Below are positions 50,452-61,722 of a stretch of DNA of 64,000 bases, one piece after another. Both the position numbers and the translations under genes were made by a program. Source of the DNA: Campylobacteraceae bacterium. Lineage in GTDB: Bacteria > Campylobacterota > Campylobacteria > Campylobacterales > Sulfurovaceae. The notes below the pieces were generated by a model. It was not told where the DNA came from. It worked only from the letters and a program-made list of their open reading frames with translations, and did no database searches. The stretch's first letter is position 1, and every line of letters begins with the position of its first letter. The DNA lies in assembly GCA_027036015.1 (NCBI GenBank), contig JALVTH010000074.1, positions 1-64,000 of the forward strand, given 5' to 3'.

Positions 50452-52256
50452 ATTTCTCCTTCTTTCATTTCGTTTTTTAATTGTAACATAAATTCTTCAA
50501 TTTTTAGATTATATTGCTCTTTTTTTCGTCTATCTCTTATTGCTAGTGTGCCATTTTTTATCTCTTCATCTCCAATTATAACAACATATGGAACTTTTTG
50601 TTTTTCTGCTAAGCGAATTCTTTTATTGAGTGAATCATTGCTATCATAAACTTCAGCATCAATCTCTTCATACATTAACTTTTTCGTTAATTCTTTGGCA
50701 AAGTCGCTATGCGTTTTTGCAATTGGAACAAAAATAACTTGTGTTGGCGCAATAAAAGTTGGAAATTCACCTGCATAGTGTTCGGTCAAAATTCCAATAA
50801 AGCGCTCAAAGCTTCCCAAAATGGCTCTATGAATCATAACAGGGCGTTTTTTGGAATTATTTTCATCAACATATTCCATTTCAAAACGCTCAGGCAAATT
50901 AAAATCAACCTGAATTGTTCCACATTGCCACTTTCTCCCAATTGCATCGGTTATTTTAATATCAATTTTAGGACCATAAAATGCTCCGCCACCCTCATCT
51001 ATTCCATAACTTAACCCGCGTTCTTGTAAAGCTTTTTTCAAAGCATTTGTAGCTTCATCCCATATTGCATCATCGCCAATTGCTTTATCAGGTTTTGTTG
51101 AAATTTCCATCTCATAAGGAAAGTCAAACTTTTTCATAACGCTATCAATAAATTCAAGCACTTCCAAAACTACATCTTTAATTTGGCTTGGAGTACAAAT
51201 AATATGAGCATCATCTTGGGTAAATTCACGAACTCGTAAAAGCCCATGCAATACTCCGCTTTTTTCATGACGATGAACAACACCATATTCAAAAAATTTT
51301 ATTGGCAAATCGCGATAACTTTTGGTACTATTTTTATACATCAAAATATGCCCAATACAATTCATTGGTTTGAGCCCATACTCTTGCTCATCTATCTTAG
51401 TTAAATACATATTCTCGCCATAACAAGCATAGTGTCCGCTTCGAACCCACATTTGTGCCTTAAGAAGTTCTGGACCACGCACTGGCTGATAACCTCTAAC
51501 TCTATGCGCTTTCCATAAAATCTTTTCAAGTTTCGAGCGAAGGCGTGCTCCTTTTGGTAGCCAAAATGGTAGTCCAGCCCCTGCTTCTTCATTAAACATA
51601 AAAAGTTCCAACTCACTTCCAAGTTTTCTGTGATCTCTTTTTTTAGCCTCTTCAAGCATTTTTAAATGCTCTTTAAGCTTTTCTTTAGAAGTAAATGCTA
51701 CCCCATAAATTCTTGTTAGCATTTCAGCATTCTCATCGCCTTCAAAGTAGGCTCCAGCAACTTTTGTTAACTTTACATTTTGCAAAAATCCAGTATGTGG
51801 CACATGAGGTCCGCGGCACAAATCTTCAAAATCGCCTTGAGCATAAATGCTTACTTTATCTCCTGGAATTTTATTAATTAAATATTGTTTTAAATCATCA
51901 TTTTTAAATTTCTTTAATGCTTCTTCTTTGCTTAAGAAATATTTTTTTATTGGGATTTTCTTTTTGGCTAACTCTTTCATTCTTTTTTCAATTTTTTTCA
52001 AATCCTCTTGCGAAATTTTGTGTGGCGTTCTAATATCATAATAAAAGCCCTCTTCAACAACAGGTCCAACAAAAAATTGTGTATTTGGATAGAGCTCACT
52101 AATTGCTTGTGCCATTAAATGAGCTGCTGAGTGGCGGATAATTTCAAGAGCTTCTTTTGAATCATCAAAAACTATTTCTCTATCACCCTCATTTGCACTT
52201 TGAGTATCAATAATCTCACCATTTTTTATATAGCCAATTACTTCGCTCACTACCAT
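50448..52256 (-). CDS. thrS: Threonyl-tRNA synthetase
   Basis: [94 protein letters not shown]. Confidence 0.98.
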   Translation of the reverse strand: MVVSEVIGYIKNGEIIDTQSANEGDREIVFDDSKEALEIIRHSAAHLMAQAISELYPNTQFFVGPVVEEGFYYDIRTPHKISQEDLKKIEKRMKELAKKKIPIKKYFLSKEEALKKFKNDDLKQYLINKIPGDKVSIYAQGDFEDLCRGPHVPHTGFLQNVKLTKVAGAYFEGDENAEMLTRIYGVAFTSKEKLKEHLKMLEEAKKRDHRKLGSELELFMFNEEAGAGLPFWLPKGARLRSKLEKILWKAHRVRGYQPVRGPELLKAQMWVRSGHYACYGENMYLTKIDEQEYGLKPMNCIGHILMYKNSTKSYRDLPIKFFEYGVVHRHEKSGVLHGLLRVREFTQDDAHIICTPSQIKDVVLEVLEFIDSVMKKFDFPYEMEISTKPDKAIGDDAIWDEATNALKKALQERGLSYGIDEGGGAFYGPKIDIKITDAIGRKWQCGTIQVDFNLPERFEMEYVDENNSKKRPVMIHRAILGSFERFIGILTEHYAGEFPTFIAPTQVIFVPIAKTHSDFAKELTKKLMYEEIDAEVYDSNDSLNKRIRLAEKQKVPYVVIIGDEEIKNGTLAIRDRRKKEQYNLKIEEFMLQLKNEMKEGEI

Positions 52257-52465
52257 TCCTTCTTTAATTAAATTGCGCTATTATAGCAACTTTTGCTTTT
52301 TACAAGGTTTAAATTAAACTCTTTCGAAAAAATCGCTTCTTTTACAAAAGTGTTGCCAAAAGTTACGCCTTCAAAAAAATTGTATAAAAAATATTCAAAA
52401 TATAAAATAATTTTTTCTAATGTTATATTATAATTAAATCACAGCTTTAAAAATAAGGAGAAGAT

Positions 52466-53641
52466 ATGAAAAATAAAAAACTGTTATCAATTATAGCTGT
52501 TTCAGTTTTAGCAACAAGTGCATATGCTACTAATGGAGATGAATTAATTGGTGTAGGAGCAAAAACACGCTCAATGGGTGGAGCAGGAATTGCTTTTAGT
52601 CATGGGGCTGAATCAACTTTGGTAAACCCAGCATCAATTACAAAAAATAAAGAGACTCAAATTGCATTTGGTGGAACAATTTTTATGCCAAATGTAAAAA
52701 GTAAAATTGATCCAAATACTGCCGGAAAACTTTATAAAAGTAAAGCTGATCTATCTGTGATCCCACTTGTAGCAATTTCAAGTGAAGTTTACCCAAATGT
52801 TTATGCTGGTGTTGGAATGTATGGAACTGCTGGAATGGGGGTTGATTATCGTAAACAAAACTCTTTATTTAATATGGAAACAACCCTGCAGCTTATGCAG
52901 TTTGCAACACCAATTGCTTATAAATATGGCAATTTAAGTGTGGGGCTTTCACCAATTTTGCAATATGGCTCACTTGATATTCGCTATACAAATCCAAGAA
53001 CAGGACAAACTGTAAGCTATGGACAAAAACAAGATTTTGGCTTTGGTGTAAGCATTGGTGCTACCTATGATTTTAGCAATGGTTTTAGTGTTGGAGCAGT
53101 TTATAAAAGTAAAATCACTATGAAATATCCAAAAGTTTTAACAACAGCTGCAACTCCTTTTGGTGTTAGAGTTGGCAATACATTAGCTCAACCTGCAAGC
53201 TATGGAATTGGTGTTGCTTATACTTATGGAGCTCATTCAATTGCACTTGATTATAAAAAAATTAAATGGAGTAATGCAAAAGGATATAAGGATTTTAACT
53301 GGAAAGATCAAAACGTAATTGCAATAGGTTACCAATATAAACCAGCTGGTGCAAAATACTCTTTACGATTTGGATTTAACCATGCAACTTCACCTATTAA
53401 AAATAGTACAAATCCATCAATTAATGTTTTTAACCTCTTAGGATTCCCTGCAACTAGTAAAAATCACTATACAGCTGGAGCTAGCTATGTATTTAATAAA
53501 AATTTTTCAATGGACTTAACTGTTGTTTATTCTCCAAAAGCAAAAGCAACTGCTTCTAATTTAGCCCCTCTTGGAATGAGAAAAATTTATACAGAGCATA
53601 GCGAACTTTCAACTACAATCCAATTTAATTATAAATTCTAA
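52466..53641 (+). CDS. OmpP1/FadL/TodX-family outer-membrane transporter
   Basis: Signal peptide; NGDELIGVGAKTRSMGGAGIAFSHGAESTLVNPASIT; C-terminal TIQFNYKF. Confidence 0.88.
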   Translation: MKNKKLLSIIAVSVLATSAYATNGDELIGVGAKTRSMGGAGIAFSHGAESTLVNPASITKNKETQIAFGGTIFMPNVKSKIDPNTAGKLYKSKADLSVIPLVAISSEVYPNVYAGVGMYGTAGMGVDYRKQNSLFNMETTLQLMQFATPIAYKYGNLSVGLSPILQYGSLDIRYTNPRTGQTVSYGQKQDFGFGVSIGATYDFSNGFSVGAVYKSKITMKYPKVLTTAATPFGVRVGNTLAQPASYGIGVAYTYGAHSIALDYKKIKWSNAKGYKDFNWKDQNVIAIGYQYKPAGAKYSLRFGFNHATSPIKNSTNPSINVFNLLGFPATSKNHYTAGASYVFNKNFSMDLTVVYSPKAKATASNLAPLGMRKIYTEHSELSTTIQFNYKF

Positions 53642-53647
53642 TTCTTC

Positions 53648-53682
53648 GCGGCATTTTGCCGCAACTACTTCTTTTTTTAAGC
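53648..53682 (+). terminator. Terminator after the FadL-like gene
   Basis: GCGGCA-ttt-TGCCGC followed by a T-rich run (cttcttttttt). Confidence 0.6.
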
Positions 53683-53728
53683 TTTTATTTGTAAGTATGT
53701 TATAATTCCAAGAAAAAAAAGGTTAAGT

Positions 53729-54316
53729 ATGAGTTATTATATTCCATATGTTATTGAACAAACAGGACGTGGTGAGCGAAGCTATGATATCTATTCAAGA
53801 TTACTTAAAGATAGAATTGTAATGCTTAGTGGCGAAATTAATGATGCGGTAGCATCAAGCATTGTTGCGCAACTTCTTTTTTTAGAAGCGCAAGATCCTG
53901 AAAAAGATATCTATTTATATATCAATTCACCAGGTGGAGTAATTACAAGTGGATTTAGCATTTATGATACAATGAATTATATCAAACCAGATATTCATAC
54001 AATTTGTATTGGTCAAGCGGCATCAATGGGAGCATTTTTGCTTAGTAGCGGAACAAAAGGTAAACGCTATGCTCTTCCAAATGCAAGAATTATGATTCAT
54101 CAACCTCTTGGCGGTGCGCAAGGGCAAGCAACCGATATTGCCATACAAGCTAAAGAGATTTTAAGAATGAAAGAGCAACTCAATAAAATTTTAGCTAAAA
54201 ATTGCGGTAAAACCGTTAAAAAAATTGAAAAAGATACTGAAAGAGACTACTTTATGAGTGCCAAAGAAGCACTTGAATATGGCATTATCGATGAAGTTTT
54301 AGAAAAGAGTTTGTAA
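53729..54316 (+). CDS. clpP: ATP-dependent Clp protease proteolytic subunit
   Basis: [49 protein letters not shown]. Confidence 0.98.
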   Translation: MSYYIPYVIEQTGRGERSYDIYSRLLKDRIVMLSGEINDAVASSIVAQLLFLEAQDPEKDIYLYINSPGGVITSGFSIYDTMNYIKPDIHTICIGQAASMGAFLLSSGTKGKRYALPNARIMIHQPLGGAQGQATDIAIQAKEILRMKEQLNKILAKNCGKTVKKIEKDTERDYFMSAKEALEYGIIDEVLEKSL

Positions 54317-54317
54317 G

Positions 54318-54851
54318 ATGGTTAGAGAAGTTTTAGTCTATCCAGATAAACGCCTCAAAGAAAAATCAGCAGTTGTTGAGCATTTTAATCAAGAGCTACA
54401 CACCCTTCTTGATGATATGTATGATACTATGATTGCCAAAAAGGGTGTTGGACTTGCAGCGATTCAAATTGGAGTGCCAAAACGTATTTTAATTATTAAT
54501 ATTCCAATCGAAGAAGAAGATGGTGCTCAACCCAAAGAAAACACCCTTGAAGTTATTAACCCAAAATTTTTAGAAATGCGCGGCAAAACCAAATATCAAG
54601 AAGGGTGTCTCTCAGTTCCTGGATATTATGATGATGTAGTTCGCTATAAATATGTAAAATTAGAATATTTTGATCGCTATGGCAATAAACATATTTTAGA
54701 AGATGATGGCTTTTTAGCAATTGCCTTGCAACACGAATATGACCATCTTGAAGGACATTTGTTTATTGAAAAACTCTCTTTACTGAAGCGCAAAAAGTTT
54801 GAAAAAGAGTGGAAGAAAAAGCTTGCCAAACTAAAAAAAGGTAATAAATGA
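54318..54851 (+). CDS. def: Peptide deformylase
   Basis: GVGLAAIQIGVPKRI, YQEGCLSVPGYY, ALQHEYDHLEGHLFIEKL. Confidence 0.98.
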   Translation: MVREVLVYPDKRLKEKSAVVEHFNQELHTLLDDMYDTMIAKKGVGLAAIQIGVPKRILIINIPIEEEDGAQPKENTLEVINPKFLEMRGKTKYQEGCLSVPGYYDDVVRYKYVKLEYFDRYGNKHILEDDGFLAIALQHEYDHLEGHLFIEKLSLLKRKKFEKEWKKKLAKLKKGNK

Positions 54852-56266
54852 GAAGAACAAAAATTGTTGTAACTATTGGCCCATCAACCCAAGATGTAGA
54901 AACAATTGAAGCTTTAATTAATAAAGGTGTCAATGTTTTTAGACTTAACTTTTCACATGGTACTCATGCAGAGCATGAAGAAAATATTAAAAAAATCCGC
55001 CAAGCTTCCAAAAATACAGGAAGAGTAGTTGCCATTTTGCAAGATATCTCAGGACCAAAAGTTAGAATTGGCAAAATTGATGGCATCTTAAAGCTTAAAA
55101 AAGGCGATTTACTTAAACTTTGCAAAAAGGCTCAAGAAAAAAATGAGCTTGAAATTTCCTATCCAGCCATTGTTGATATGGTTGCGCTGGGTGATGAGGT
55201 ATTTTTTAGCGATGGAACAATCAAATCGCTTGTAATTGATAAAGATAAAAATTGCTTAACCCTTAAGCTTTTAAATAGTGGAGAGCTTACTTCTTTTAAA
55301 GGGGTAAACTTTCCAAAAACAAAGCTTAATATTAGTGCAATTACTAAAAAAGATGAAGCAGATTTAGCCTTTGGTGCAAAGCATGATATCGATTTTGTTG
55401 CCCTTTCTTTTGTGCAATGCAAAGCTGATATTTTAAAAGCTAAAAAGATTTTAAAAAAGCTTAACTTCAATCCATTTATTATTGCAAAAATAGAAACTGC
55501 AACAGCTATGCAAAATTTAGATGAAATTTTGCAAGTAAGCGATGGTGTAATGGTAGCAAGAGGTGATTTGGGGGCTGAATTTGGTGTGACAAAACTACCA
55601 AGAATTCAAAAACATATCATTAAAAAAGCCAATGAGCTCAATAAACCATCAATTACAGCTACTCAAATGCTAAGTTCTATGAAAGAAAATCCATTTCCAA
55701 CACGTGCAGAAGTGAGCGATATTGCAAATGCTGTTTATGATGGAACTGATGCAGTAATGCTTAGTGATGAAACAGCTGTTGGAAAGTATCCGCTTGAAGC
55801 AGTGCAAGTGCTTCATGATACAATAAAAGATGTAGAAAAAGAGTATCCTTATTTTAAAGATTTTCAAGTCCAAAATAGCTCTGATGTAGTAGCAAAAGCG
55901 GCTGTGCAAATGAGCGAGAATCTAAAAGATCCAATCGTAACGTTTACAACCTCAGGCTATAGTGCCAAAGCAATTTCACGCTTTCGACCCGGTGTGAATG
56001 TTTATGCAGTCTCACACTCATTAAAAACGCATAGACAACTTAGCCTTATTTGGGGTGTGAGACCACTTTTTGTAATGGAAAAAAGTGATAACCCAAGTAA
56101 ACTTTTGTATCTTTTTGTCAAAAAATTGCTTGATGAAAATAGAATTAGCAAAGATAAGCAATTTATCGTAACAATGGGAAGTGTAAGCGGCAAGGCTGGA
56201 AGCACCAATTTAATTCGACTCCTTGATAAAGAGGGGATGGAAGCGGTTTTTAAATATAAATTTTAA
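54848..56266 (+). CDS. pyk: Pyruvate kinase
   Basis: RRTKIVVTIGPSTQD, VFRLNFSHGTHAEH, IIAKIETATAM, DGVMVARGDLGAEFG, PSITATQMLSSMKENPFPTRAEVSDIANAVYDGTDAVMLSDETAVGKYP. Confidence 0.98.
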   Translation: MRRTKIVVTIGPSTQDVETIEALINKGVNVFRLNFSHGTHAEHEENIKKIRQASKNTGRVVAILQDISGPKVRIGKIDGILKLKKGDLLKLCKKAQEKNELEISYPAIVDMVALGDEVFFSDGTIKSLVIDKDKNCLTLKLLNSGELTSFKGVNFPKTKLNISAITKKDEADLAFGAKHDIDFVALSFVQCKADILKAKKILKKLNFNPFIIAKIETATAMQNLDEILQVSDGVMVARGDLGAEFGVTKLPRIQKHIIKKANELNKPSITATQMLSSMKENPFPTRAEVSDIANAVYDGTDAVMLSDETAVGKYPLEAVQVLHDTIKDVEKEYPYFKDFQVQNSSDVVAKAAVQMSENLKDPIVTFTTSGYSAKAISRFRPGVNVYAVSHSLKTHRQLSLIWGVRPLFVMEKSDNPSKLLYLFVKKLLDENRISKDKQFIVTMGSVSGKAGSTNLIRLLDKEGMEAVFKYKF

Positions 56267-56991
56267 AGCCCGCTTGCTAAAATCTGCACTACATGCTTTA
56301 TTGGCAAATTGGGCTCAATTGAAGCTAAATGCATTAAACAAGAGCTATCATATCCTACCAAAAAATCCGCTCCACTTTTTTTAAAATTTGCTATTTTATC
56401 TTTTCCCATAGCAATTGAAACTTCACTCTCATTCACACTAAATGTTCCACCAAAACCACAACACTCTTGTGCAAAAGGAAGATTTTTGATTTTAATATCT
56501 TTTACTAAGTTTAAAAGATTAAGCACTTTATTATTATAAGGGAGATTGAGTTCATTAGGTGTTGCCAACTCAAGCTCTCTTAAGCCATGGCAACTTAAAT
56601 GCAAAGCAATGGAATGTGGAAAGCGTGAGGGAAGCTCTTTTACTTTGACAATGTCATGGAGAAACTCAATAATTTCAAAACTCTTTTTGCTTAATAGCTC
56701 AAACTCTTCTTTTGGTAAGAGCTTTTTATAATGAATTTTTACCAGCGAAATACAGCTTGCACTTGGAGCTACAATAAAATCGTATTTATTAAACTCATTA
56801 AAAAATTTTTTGGCAAGCTCTTTTGCTTCTTTCATAAAACCTGAGTTATAAAAAGGTTGTCCACAACAAGTTTGCTCTTTGGGATATTCAACTTCATATC
56901 CAAAATACTCAAGGAGCTTAAGGGTTGCAACTCCAACATCTGGATAGAATGAATTTACAAAACATGGAATAAAAAGCCCAACTTTGGCCAT
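56263..56991 (-). CDS. lutA: (Fe-S)-binding protein, LutA/YkgE family (CCG domains)
   Basis: EQTCCGQPFYNSG and AQECCGFGGTFSV; SSCLMHL. Confidence 0.88.
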   Translation of the reverse strand: MAKVGLFIPCFVNSFYPDVGVATLKLLEYFGYEVEYPKEQTCCGQPFYNSGFMKEAKELAKKFFNEFNKYDFIVAPSASCISLVKIHYKKLLPKEEFELLSKKSFEIIEFLHDIVKVKELPSRFPHSIALHLSCHGLRELELATPNELNLPYNNKVLNLLNLVKDIKIKNLPFAQECCGFGGTFSVNESEVSIAMGKDKIANFKKSGADFLVGYDSSCLMHLASIEPNLPIKHVVQILASGL

Positions 56992-57002
56992 TGTAAAAAC
57001 CT

Positions 57003-57971
57003 TTAATTAACTACTTTTACTGTCATTCCAACCTTTAGTTTACTAAATAAAAGCTTTGCAACATCTTTTGAAAGCTCTATGCATCCATTTGAATGTGGAT
57101 AACGTCTAATGTGCTTTCCTACGTGAATTCCAATGCCACTATTTGTTAGTCTCATCCAATGAAAAAGCGGTGCTCCTACAAATTTAGCTCCTTTCCATGA
57201 GCCACGATATTTTCTTCTATCGCCAACAAAAACAAGTTTACCATTTTTATAAATTCTTCCAAAAATATTTGAGCGCTTATTAGCAATTTTTTCTAAAATT
57301 TTAAAAGTGCCAAAAGGGGTGTGTTTATCACGATAAGTTTTTGTATTTGGTTCAAACTTAGAATATGATCCAGTAGTGCAAGGGGCATCAAGTGCAATAG
57401 CACCATTTACAAGCAATTTTACTCTTTGTTCGCTCACATCTACTTTTAAAAGTGTTTTTGCTTTGCCAGCAAGAGCTAAGAGTTTTGGATTTTTATAGAT
57501 AGCATAACTTTTTGGACTAAATCGCTTTCGAAACTCTTTATACGTTTTAAAATGAACGTTACTAAAGGCATAGGGAATCAACTCTTTTTGCTTTGCAAAA
57601 TGAATTTGTGTGCTTTGATTATTAAGTAAAAAATCAATCTTTTTATTACTTTTTTTTCGTTTTGCCAAAGCTAAAAGCTTTTTATTAAGCTCTTTTTGCA
57701 TTGCTTGTTTTGTTAAATATCCTACATATCCAGTTGGCAAAAGAGCATGCTTTTTTTGAAACTCTTTGACTGCTTTTTTTGTAGCATTATCAAAAAGTGT
57801 TGTTACTTTTACACGATTTGTAATACCTCTATCAATATTTAAAAATTTTTGTAAAAGCTCTATCTCTTTTGGATTGTTATTGCACCCAACTTCGCACAAA
57901 TCGTGTATTGAAACAAAGTTTGTTCCAAATAAAAGCGTATGAGTTATAAAAATCATCAAAATTTTTCGCAT
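57003..57971 (-). CDS. L,D-transpeptidase with N-terminal peptidoglycan-binding domain
   Basis: YkuD motif GIHVGKHIRRYPHSNGCIELSKDVA; PG_binding KKAVKEFQKKHALLPTGYVGYLT; start MRKILMIFITH with aaaggaaaaaagATG fits better than 58031. Confidence 0.85.
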   Translation of the reverse strand: MRKILMIFITHTLLFGTNFVSIHDLCEVGCNNNPKEIELLQKFLNIDRGITNRVKVTTLFDNATKKAVKEFQKKHALLPTGYVGYLTKQAMQKELNKKLLALAKRKKSNKKIDFLLNNQSTQIHFAKQKELIPYAFSNVHFKTYKEFRKRFSPKSYAIYKNPKLLALAGKAKTLLKVDVSEQRVKLLVNGAIALDAPCTTGSYSKFEPNTKTYRDKHTPFGTFKILEKIANKRSNIFGRIYKNGKLVFVGDRRKYRGSWKGAKFVGAPLFHWMRLTNSGIGIHVGKHIRRYPHSNGCIELSKDVAKLLFSKLKVGMTVKVVN

Positions 57972-58027
57972 CTTTTTTCCTTTCTTAAATGCGAAAATAT
58001 ATCCAAAAAATCTTAAATCCTTTATTT

Positions 58028-59035
58028 TCAATCTTCGTTTGGAACCTTGTTTTGGAAATACAAAATCCTTTTTTTAGTTAATGGATGGGTGCTTAAAAAA
58101 GCTTTGAGCTTATCATTTTCTTTTTCATGATAAAACTTTTGTAAATTCTCAAAAAGATTTGCCAAAGGAATGGTTGATTCATGTAAGGCATTCATTTTTG
58201 CTTTGGCAAAATAATCAGCCTCTTTTTCAAACTCTCTTGAGTATGAATTTGTAATAAGCAATGTTGGAGGAATTGACGCAACAAAAGAAAAATCTCCACT
58301 CAAATATCCAATTAAAGCCGTTACAATTGTGCCTTTAATAATGTTTCTTAAGCCATGTTTATAAACAACATGCCCCATTTCATGAGCTAATACACCTTCT
58401 ATTCCTCGAAGCTTTTTATCTTTATCTAAAAATACAAGCTCATCTAAAAGCACAATATCTCCATTTGGCAAGGCAAAAGCATTGGCTCCAATTTCGGGAG
58501 ATGAACGAAAATAAAGGTGATATTTTGGATTATTTTGCGTTAATTTTTGAAAAAGTTTTTCAATTTGCTGTTTTTTTAAAGGAGTGAGATTGCTTTTGTG
58601 CAAAAGCTTTTTATCTAAAAAGCTAAGGGTTTCTTTACTGATTTTTTGCGTAATGGAAGATGGCATATGATTTGCTATTTTTTTCGCTAAAAAATCGGCT
58701 CCAAAAGTAAGACTAAAGAGAGTAAAAAGTGCAATGAAAATAAGACTAAAAAGTGCTACTTTCCACGATTTTTCCAATATATGAATAAATGAAGTTTTAT
58801 AACCAATTTTTTGTAAAATTTCATCTAAAGCATCATTATTTTCAACTTTACAGCGGCTATAATCGCTAAAGATAATCTCTCTTGGCGTATTGCCAAGGCG
58901 AGATTTAATTTTAACTTTAGACAAAGGAAAAAATTTTTCTAACTCTTTAATAGTAATCCCTTCTTTACTAAAAAGAAGGGTTACTTCATGAGCTTTTGAA
59001 CTTTTCCCATCAAAATAGATTGCTTTAACTTCCAT
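58028..59035 (-). CDS. M48-family metallopeptidase
   Basis: GVLAHEMGHVVYKHGLRN (HExxH), EKEADYFAKAKM, STHPLTKKRI. Confidence 0.9.
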   Translation of the reverse strand: MEVKAIYFDGKSSKAHEVTLLFSKEGITIKELEKFFPLSKVKIKSRLGNTPREIIFSDYSRCKVENNDALDEILQKIGYKTSFIHILEKSWKVALFSLIFIALFTLFSLTFGADFLAKKIANHMPSSITQKISKETLSFLDKKLLHKSNLTPLKKQQIEKLFQKLTQNNPKYHLYFRSSPEIGANAFALPNGDIVLLDELVFLDKDKKLRGIEGVLAHEMGHVVYKHGLRNIIKGTIVTALIGYLSGDFSFVASIPPTLLITNSYSREFEKEADYFAKAKMNALHESTIPLANLFENLQKFYHEKENDKLKAFLSTHPLTKKRILYFQNKVPNED

Positions 59036-60262
59036 CTATAATCCTATATCTATATCAAAAAAATCAAGCGTCTCTTCACCAAGTGTATTTGGCACCTCTT
59101 GATAATGGCTGCTAAATTCATCAAAATCACTATCTTCAATAAAAGTGTGTGATAATTTATAATTAAGATAGCGCATTTTAGCCCAAGGATAAAGCAATCC
59201 TAAAGAAAAAAAGATAGCTACTGCATTTGTTGCAGAAATAAACCCTAATTTAAAAGGCTCCATTTTACCTTTTAATTGCAAGTTTTCTAATTTTGTATGA
59301 TTTCTTGCAAAGTTTGAAAAATAAGCATCACTCAAACCTTTAAAAAAGCCAATTTGAATTAAGTAAACAAAGGCAACAATAACATAAATAGTGCCCATCA
59401 TCACATATTTATTTGTCGTAATAGATGAGACAAAATGAAGAAGAAGCATAACAAAAAATTTTGCCATAAAAATTAAAAATCCTAATACTATACTCCACAA
59501 TATAAGCTTTAAAAAGATTTGTAAAACTTTTCTCTTTTGCGCTTCAAAATAAAACTTTGCATTTGCATAAGCACTATTGTTAATAATTAAACTTAAATAA
59601 TCTTTATACGCAGCTGGGGCCAAAACGAACATGTAAAAAAGATATAAGAAGAAAAAGACAAAAATATATTGAGGATAATGCTTTACCAAAAAAATTGTTG
59701 GTATTAAAGTCAATGCAACAATTGCAATATATTTAATAAAAAGAAAATAAAAAGCCCTTGCTTGTGCTAAGTAGTGAAATTGCAAATTGCGATAAGTCGT
59801 AACTTTTAATTTAAAAGCAACGGCTTGGCGCATAAGCCAAGGCAAAAGAAGTAAAAAAAGAGCCCCAATTGCTAAAGCAAGCTCTTGCATTCCCAAAACG
59901 TGCCCAGCTAAATAAAAAAGCCCATAAAAAAGCACCACAATAGCTCGCCCCAATAATATTCGTTTAGGATCTGCATTATATTCAAAATTACTTCCCTTTA
60001 AATAGGTATTTGCATAGATATAGCGATTATTTCTAACTTTTGCCCATGCTGAATAGATACCAAGCGTAAGAAGTGTTAATGCAATATTGACAATCCATAT
60101 TTTAAAAAACTCTTTTACATTACCTCTAAATTCTAAAGGAATAAATTTATTTGGTTTGTTTTCATTGTTTGTGTTATTTGAACTTACAGGTTCATTTTTA
60201 ATAATATCTTGAGCAATTTCTTCTTGAAAAAGTTCAGGGTTTGTAAAATCAATTCCTCGCAT
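59036..60262 (-). CDS. DUF898/YjgN-family membrane protein
   Basis: Two DUF898-like units: FRGNVKEFFKIWIVNIALTLLTLGIYSAWAKVRNNRYIY and GFISATNAVAIFFSLGLLYPWAKMRYLNY. Confidence 0.85.
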   Translation of the reverse strand: MRGIDFTNPELFQEEIAQDIIKNEPVSSNNTNNENKPNKFIPLEFRGNVKEFFKIWIVNIALTLLTLGIYSAWAKVRNNRYIYANTYLKGSNFEYNADPKRILLGRAIVVLFYGLFYLAGHVLGMQELALAIGALFLLLLPWLMRQAVAFKLKVTTYRNLQFHYLAQARAFYFLFIKYIAIVALTLIPTIFLVKHYPQYIFVFFFLYLFYMFVLAPAAYKDYLSLIINNSAYANAKFYFEAQKRKVLQIFLKLILWSIVLGFLIFMAKFFVMLLLHFVSSITTNKYVMMGTIYVIVAFVYLIQIGFFKGLSDAYFSNFARNHTKLENLQLKGKMEPFKLGFISATNAVAIFFSLGLLYPWAKMRYLNYKLSHTFIEDSDFDEFSSHYQEVPNTLGEETLDFFDIDIGL

Positions 60263-60402
60263 TCTTAAGCCTTTATGTTCGTTTATTGGTATTATATTAT
60301 AAGTTTATCTTTTTTCTTTGAAAATATGGCAATTTGATATTTTTCATTATACTTACGCTTTTTTAAGAGCAAAATTGTTATTATCAAGAAAAAAGGTTTT
60401 GT

Positions 60403-61722
60403 ATGAAACTTTTTCATGATAGCAATTGGCTCAATAGTGCACTTTGGTATGTTCGACAAAAAAGAGACAATGCAAGTAAGTTAGTACCAGAGTGGGAAGA
60501 GTTAAGAGAAGCAGCTTCTAATATCAAAGCACACACAATTACCCATTTAGATTATTATTTAGAAGAGTTTGAAAAAAATGCACTCAAAAATGGCATAAAA
60601 GTGCACTGGGCAATTGATGCAAAAGAACACAATAAAATCGTTGAGAAAATTTTAAAAAAACATAAAGCAAAAAAGATTGTCAAAAGCAAATCGATGCTCA
60701 CTGAAGAGTGTGGCTTAAATAGCTATCTTGAAAAAAAAGGATATGAAGTCATTGACACCGATTTAGGAGAGCGCATTGTTCAACTTGCTAAACAAAGACC
60801 TTCTCATATTGTTTTGCCAGCTATTCATCTTAAAAAAGAAGAAGTTGCTAAAATTTTTCACGAAAACTCAAGCGATCCTACCTATTTAACCCAAGTAGCA
60901 AGAAAGAGTTTAAGAAAAGAGTTTGAAACGGCTGATGCAGCAATTACAGGGGTTAATTTTGCTATTGCCAATGAAGGTGCAATTGTCGTTTGCACCAATG
61001 AAGGTAATGCCGATTTAGGAGTGGCTTTAGCAAAGGTGCATATTGCAGTAATGGGGATAGAAAAAATAGTGCCCTCTTTTGAAGATTTAGCAATTTTTTT
61101 GCGCCTTTTGGCTCGAAGTGCTACAGGACAAGCAATTACTACCTACACTTCTATTTTTAAAAAACCAGCTCCAAAGAAAGAGATACATCTAATCATTGTT
61201 GATAATGGACGAAGCGATATTTTACAAAAAGATGAGTTTATGAATGCTTTAAAATGCATTCGGTGCGGCGCTTGTATGAATACTTGCCCAGTTTTTCGAA
61301 GAGTTGGAGGGTATGAGTATAACTATGTCATTCCAGGACCAATTGGAAGCAATCTTGGAACAAGCCGTAATATAAAAGAGTTTGGAAAACTTGGTTTTGC
61401 TTCAACACTTTGTGGTAGTTGTGATAATGTATGTCCTGTAAAAATCAATTTACATGAACAGCTTCTTGCAACAAGGTTCCAATACAAAGAACTTGTAAAA
61501 GAGCCAAAAGATATTTTTTACAAAGTTGCGTTTTGGCTTTTAAAAAATCCCTCAATTTTTAAAGCAAGCCTTACTTTAGCAAAGTATATGCCTTATTTTC
61601 TTTACAAAAAAGCATGGGGTAAAAAACGAGTTTCCCCAAAGCTTGCCAAAAAAAGTTTTACTCAAATCTATGAGGAGTTAAAGGGAAAAAATGAGCAAAA
61701 AAAAGATTTTAGAAAAAATTAA
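60403..61722 (+). CDS. lutB: LutB-type iron-sulfur protein with LUD domain
   Basis: CIRCGACMNTCPVF, CGSCDNVCPVKINLH, TGVNFAIANEGAIVVCTNEGNADL. Confidence 0.9.
   Translation: MKLFHDSNWLNSALWYVRQKRDNASKLVPEWEELREAASNIKAHTITHLDYYLEEFEKNALKNGIKVHWAIDAKEHNKIVEKILKKHKAKKIVKSKSMLTEECGLNSYLEKKGYEVIDTDLGERIVQLAKQRPSHIVLPAIHLKKEEVAKIFHENSSDPTYLTQVARKSLRKEFETADAAITGVNFAIANEGAIVVCTNEGNADLGVALAKVHIAVMGIEKIVPSFEDLAIFLRLLARSATGQAITTYTSIFKKPAPKKEIHLIIVDNGRSDILQKDEFMNALKCIRCGACMNTCPVFRRVGGYEYNYVIPGPIGSNLGTSRNIKEFGKLGFASTLCGSCDNVCPVKINLHEQLLATRFQYKELVKEPKDIFYKVAFWLLKNPSIFKASLTLAKYMPYFLYKKAWGKKRVSPKLAKKSFTQIYEELKGKNEQKKDFRKN

Noticed and set aside
49906-52256. Missing rpmI-rplT after infC
   Set aside because: Although unlike the E. 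coli order, separation of thrS-infC from rpmI-rplT is known in Campylobacter, so not treated as unusual.
61691-61722. 32-bp overlap of lutB and lutC considered as possible frameshift
   Set aside because: lutC has its own SD (aaaggg) and ATG and both proteins look complete, so simple overlap is enough.
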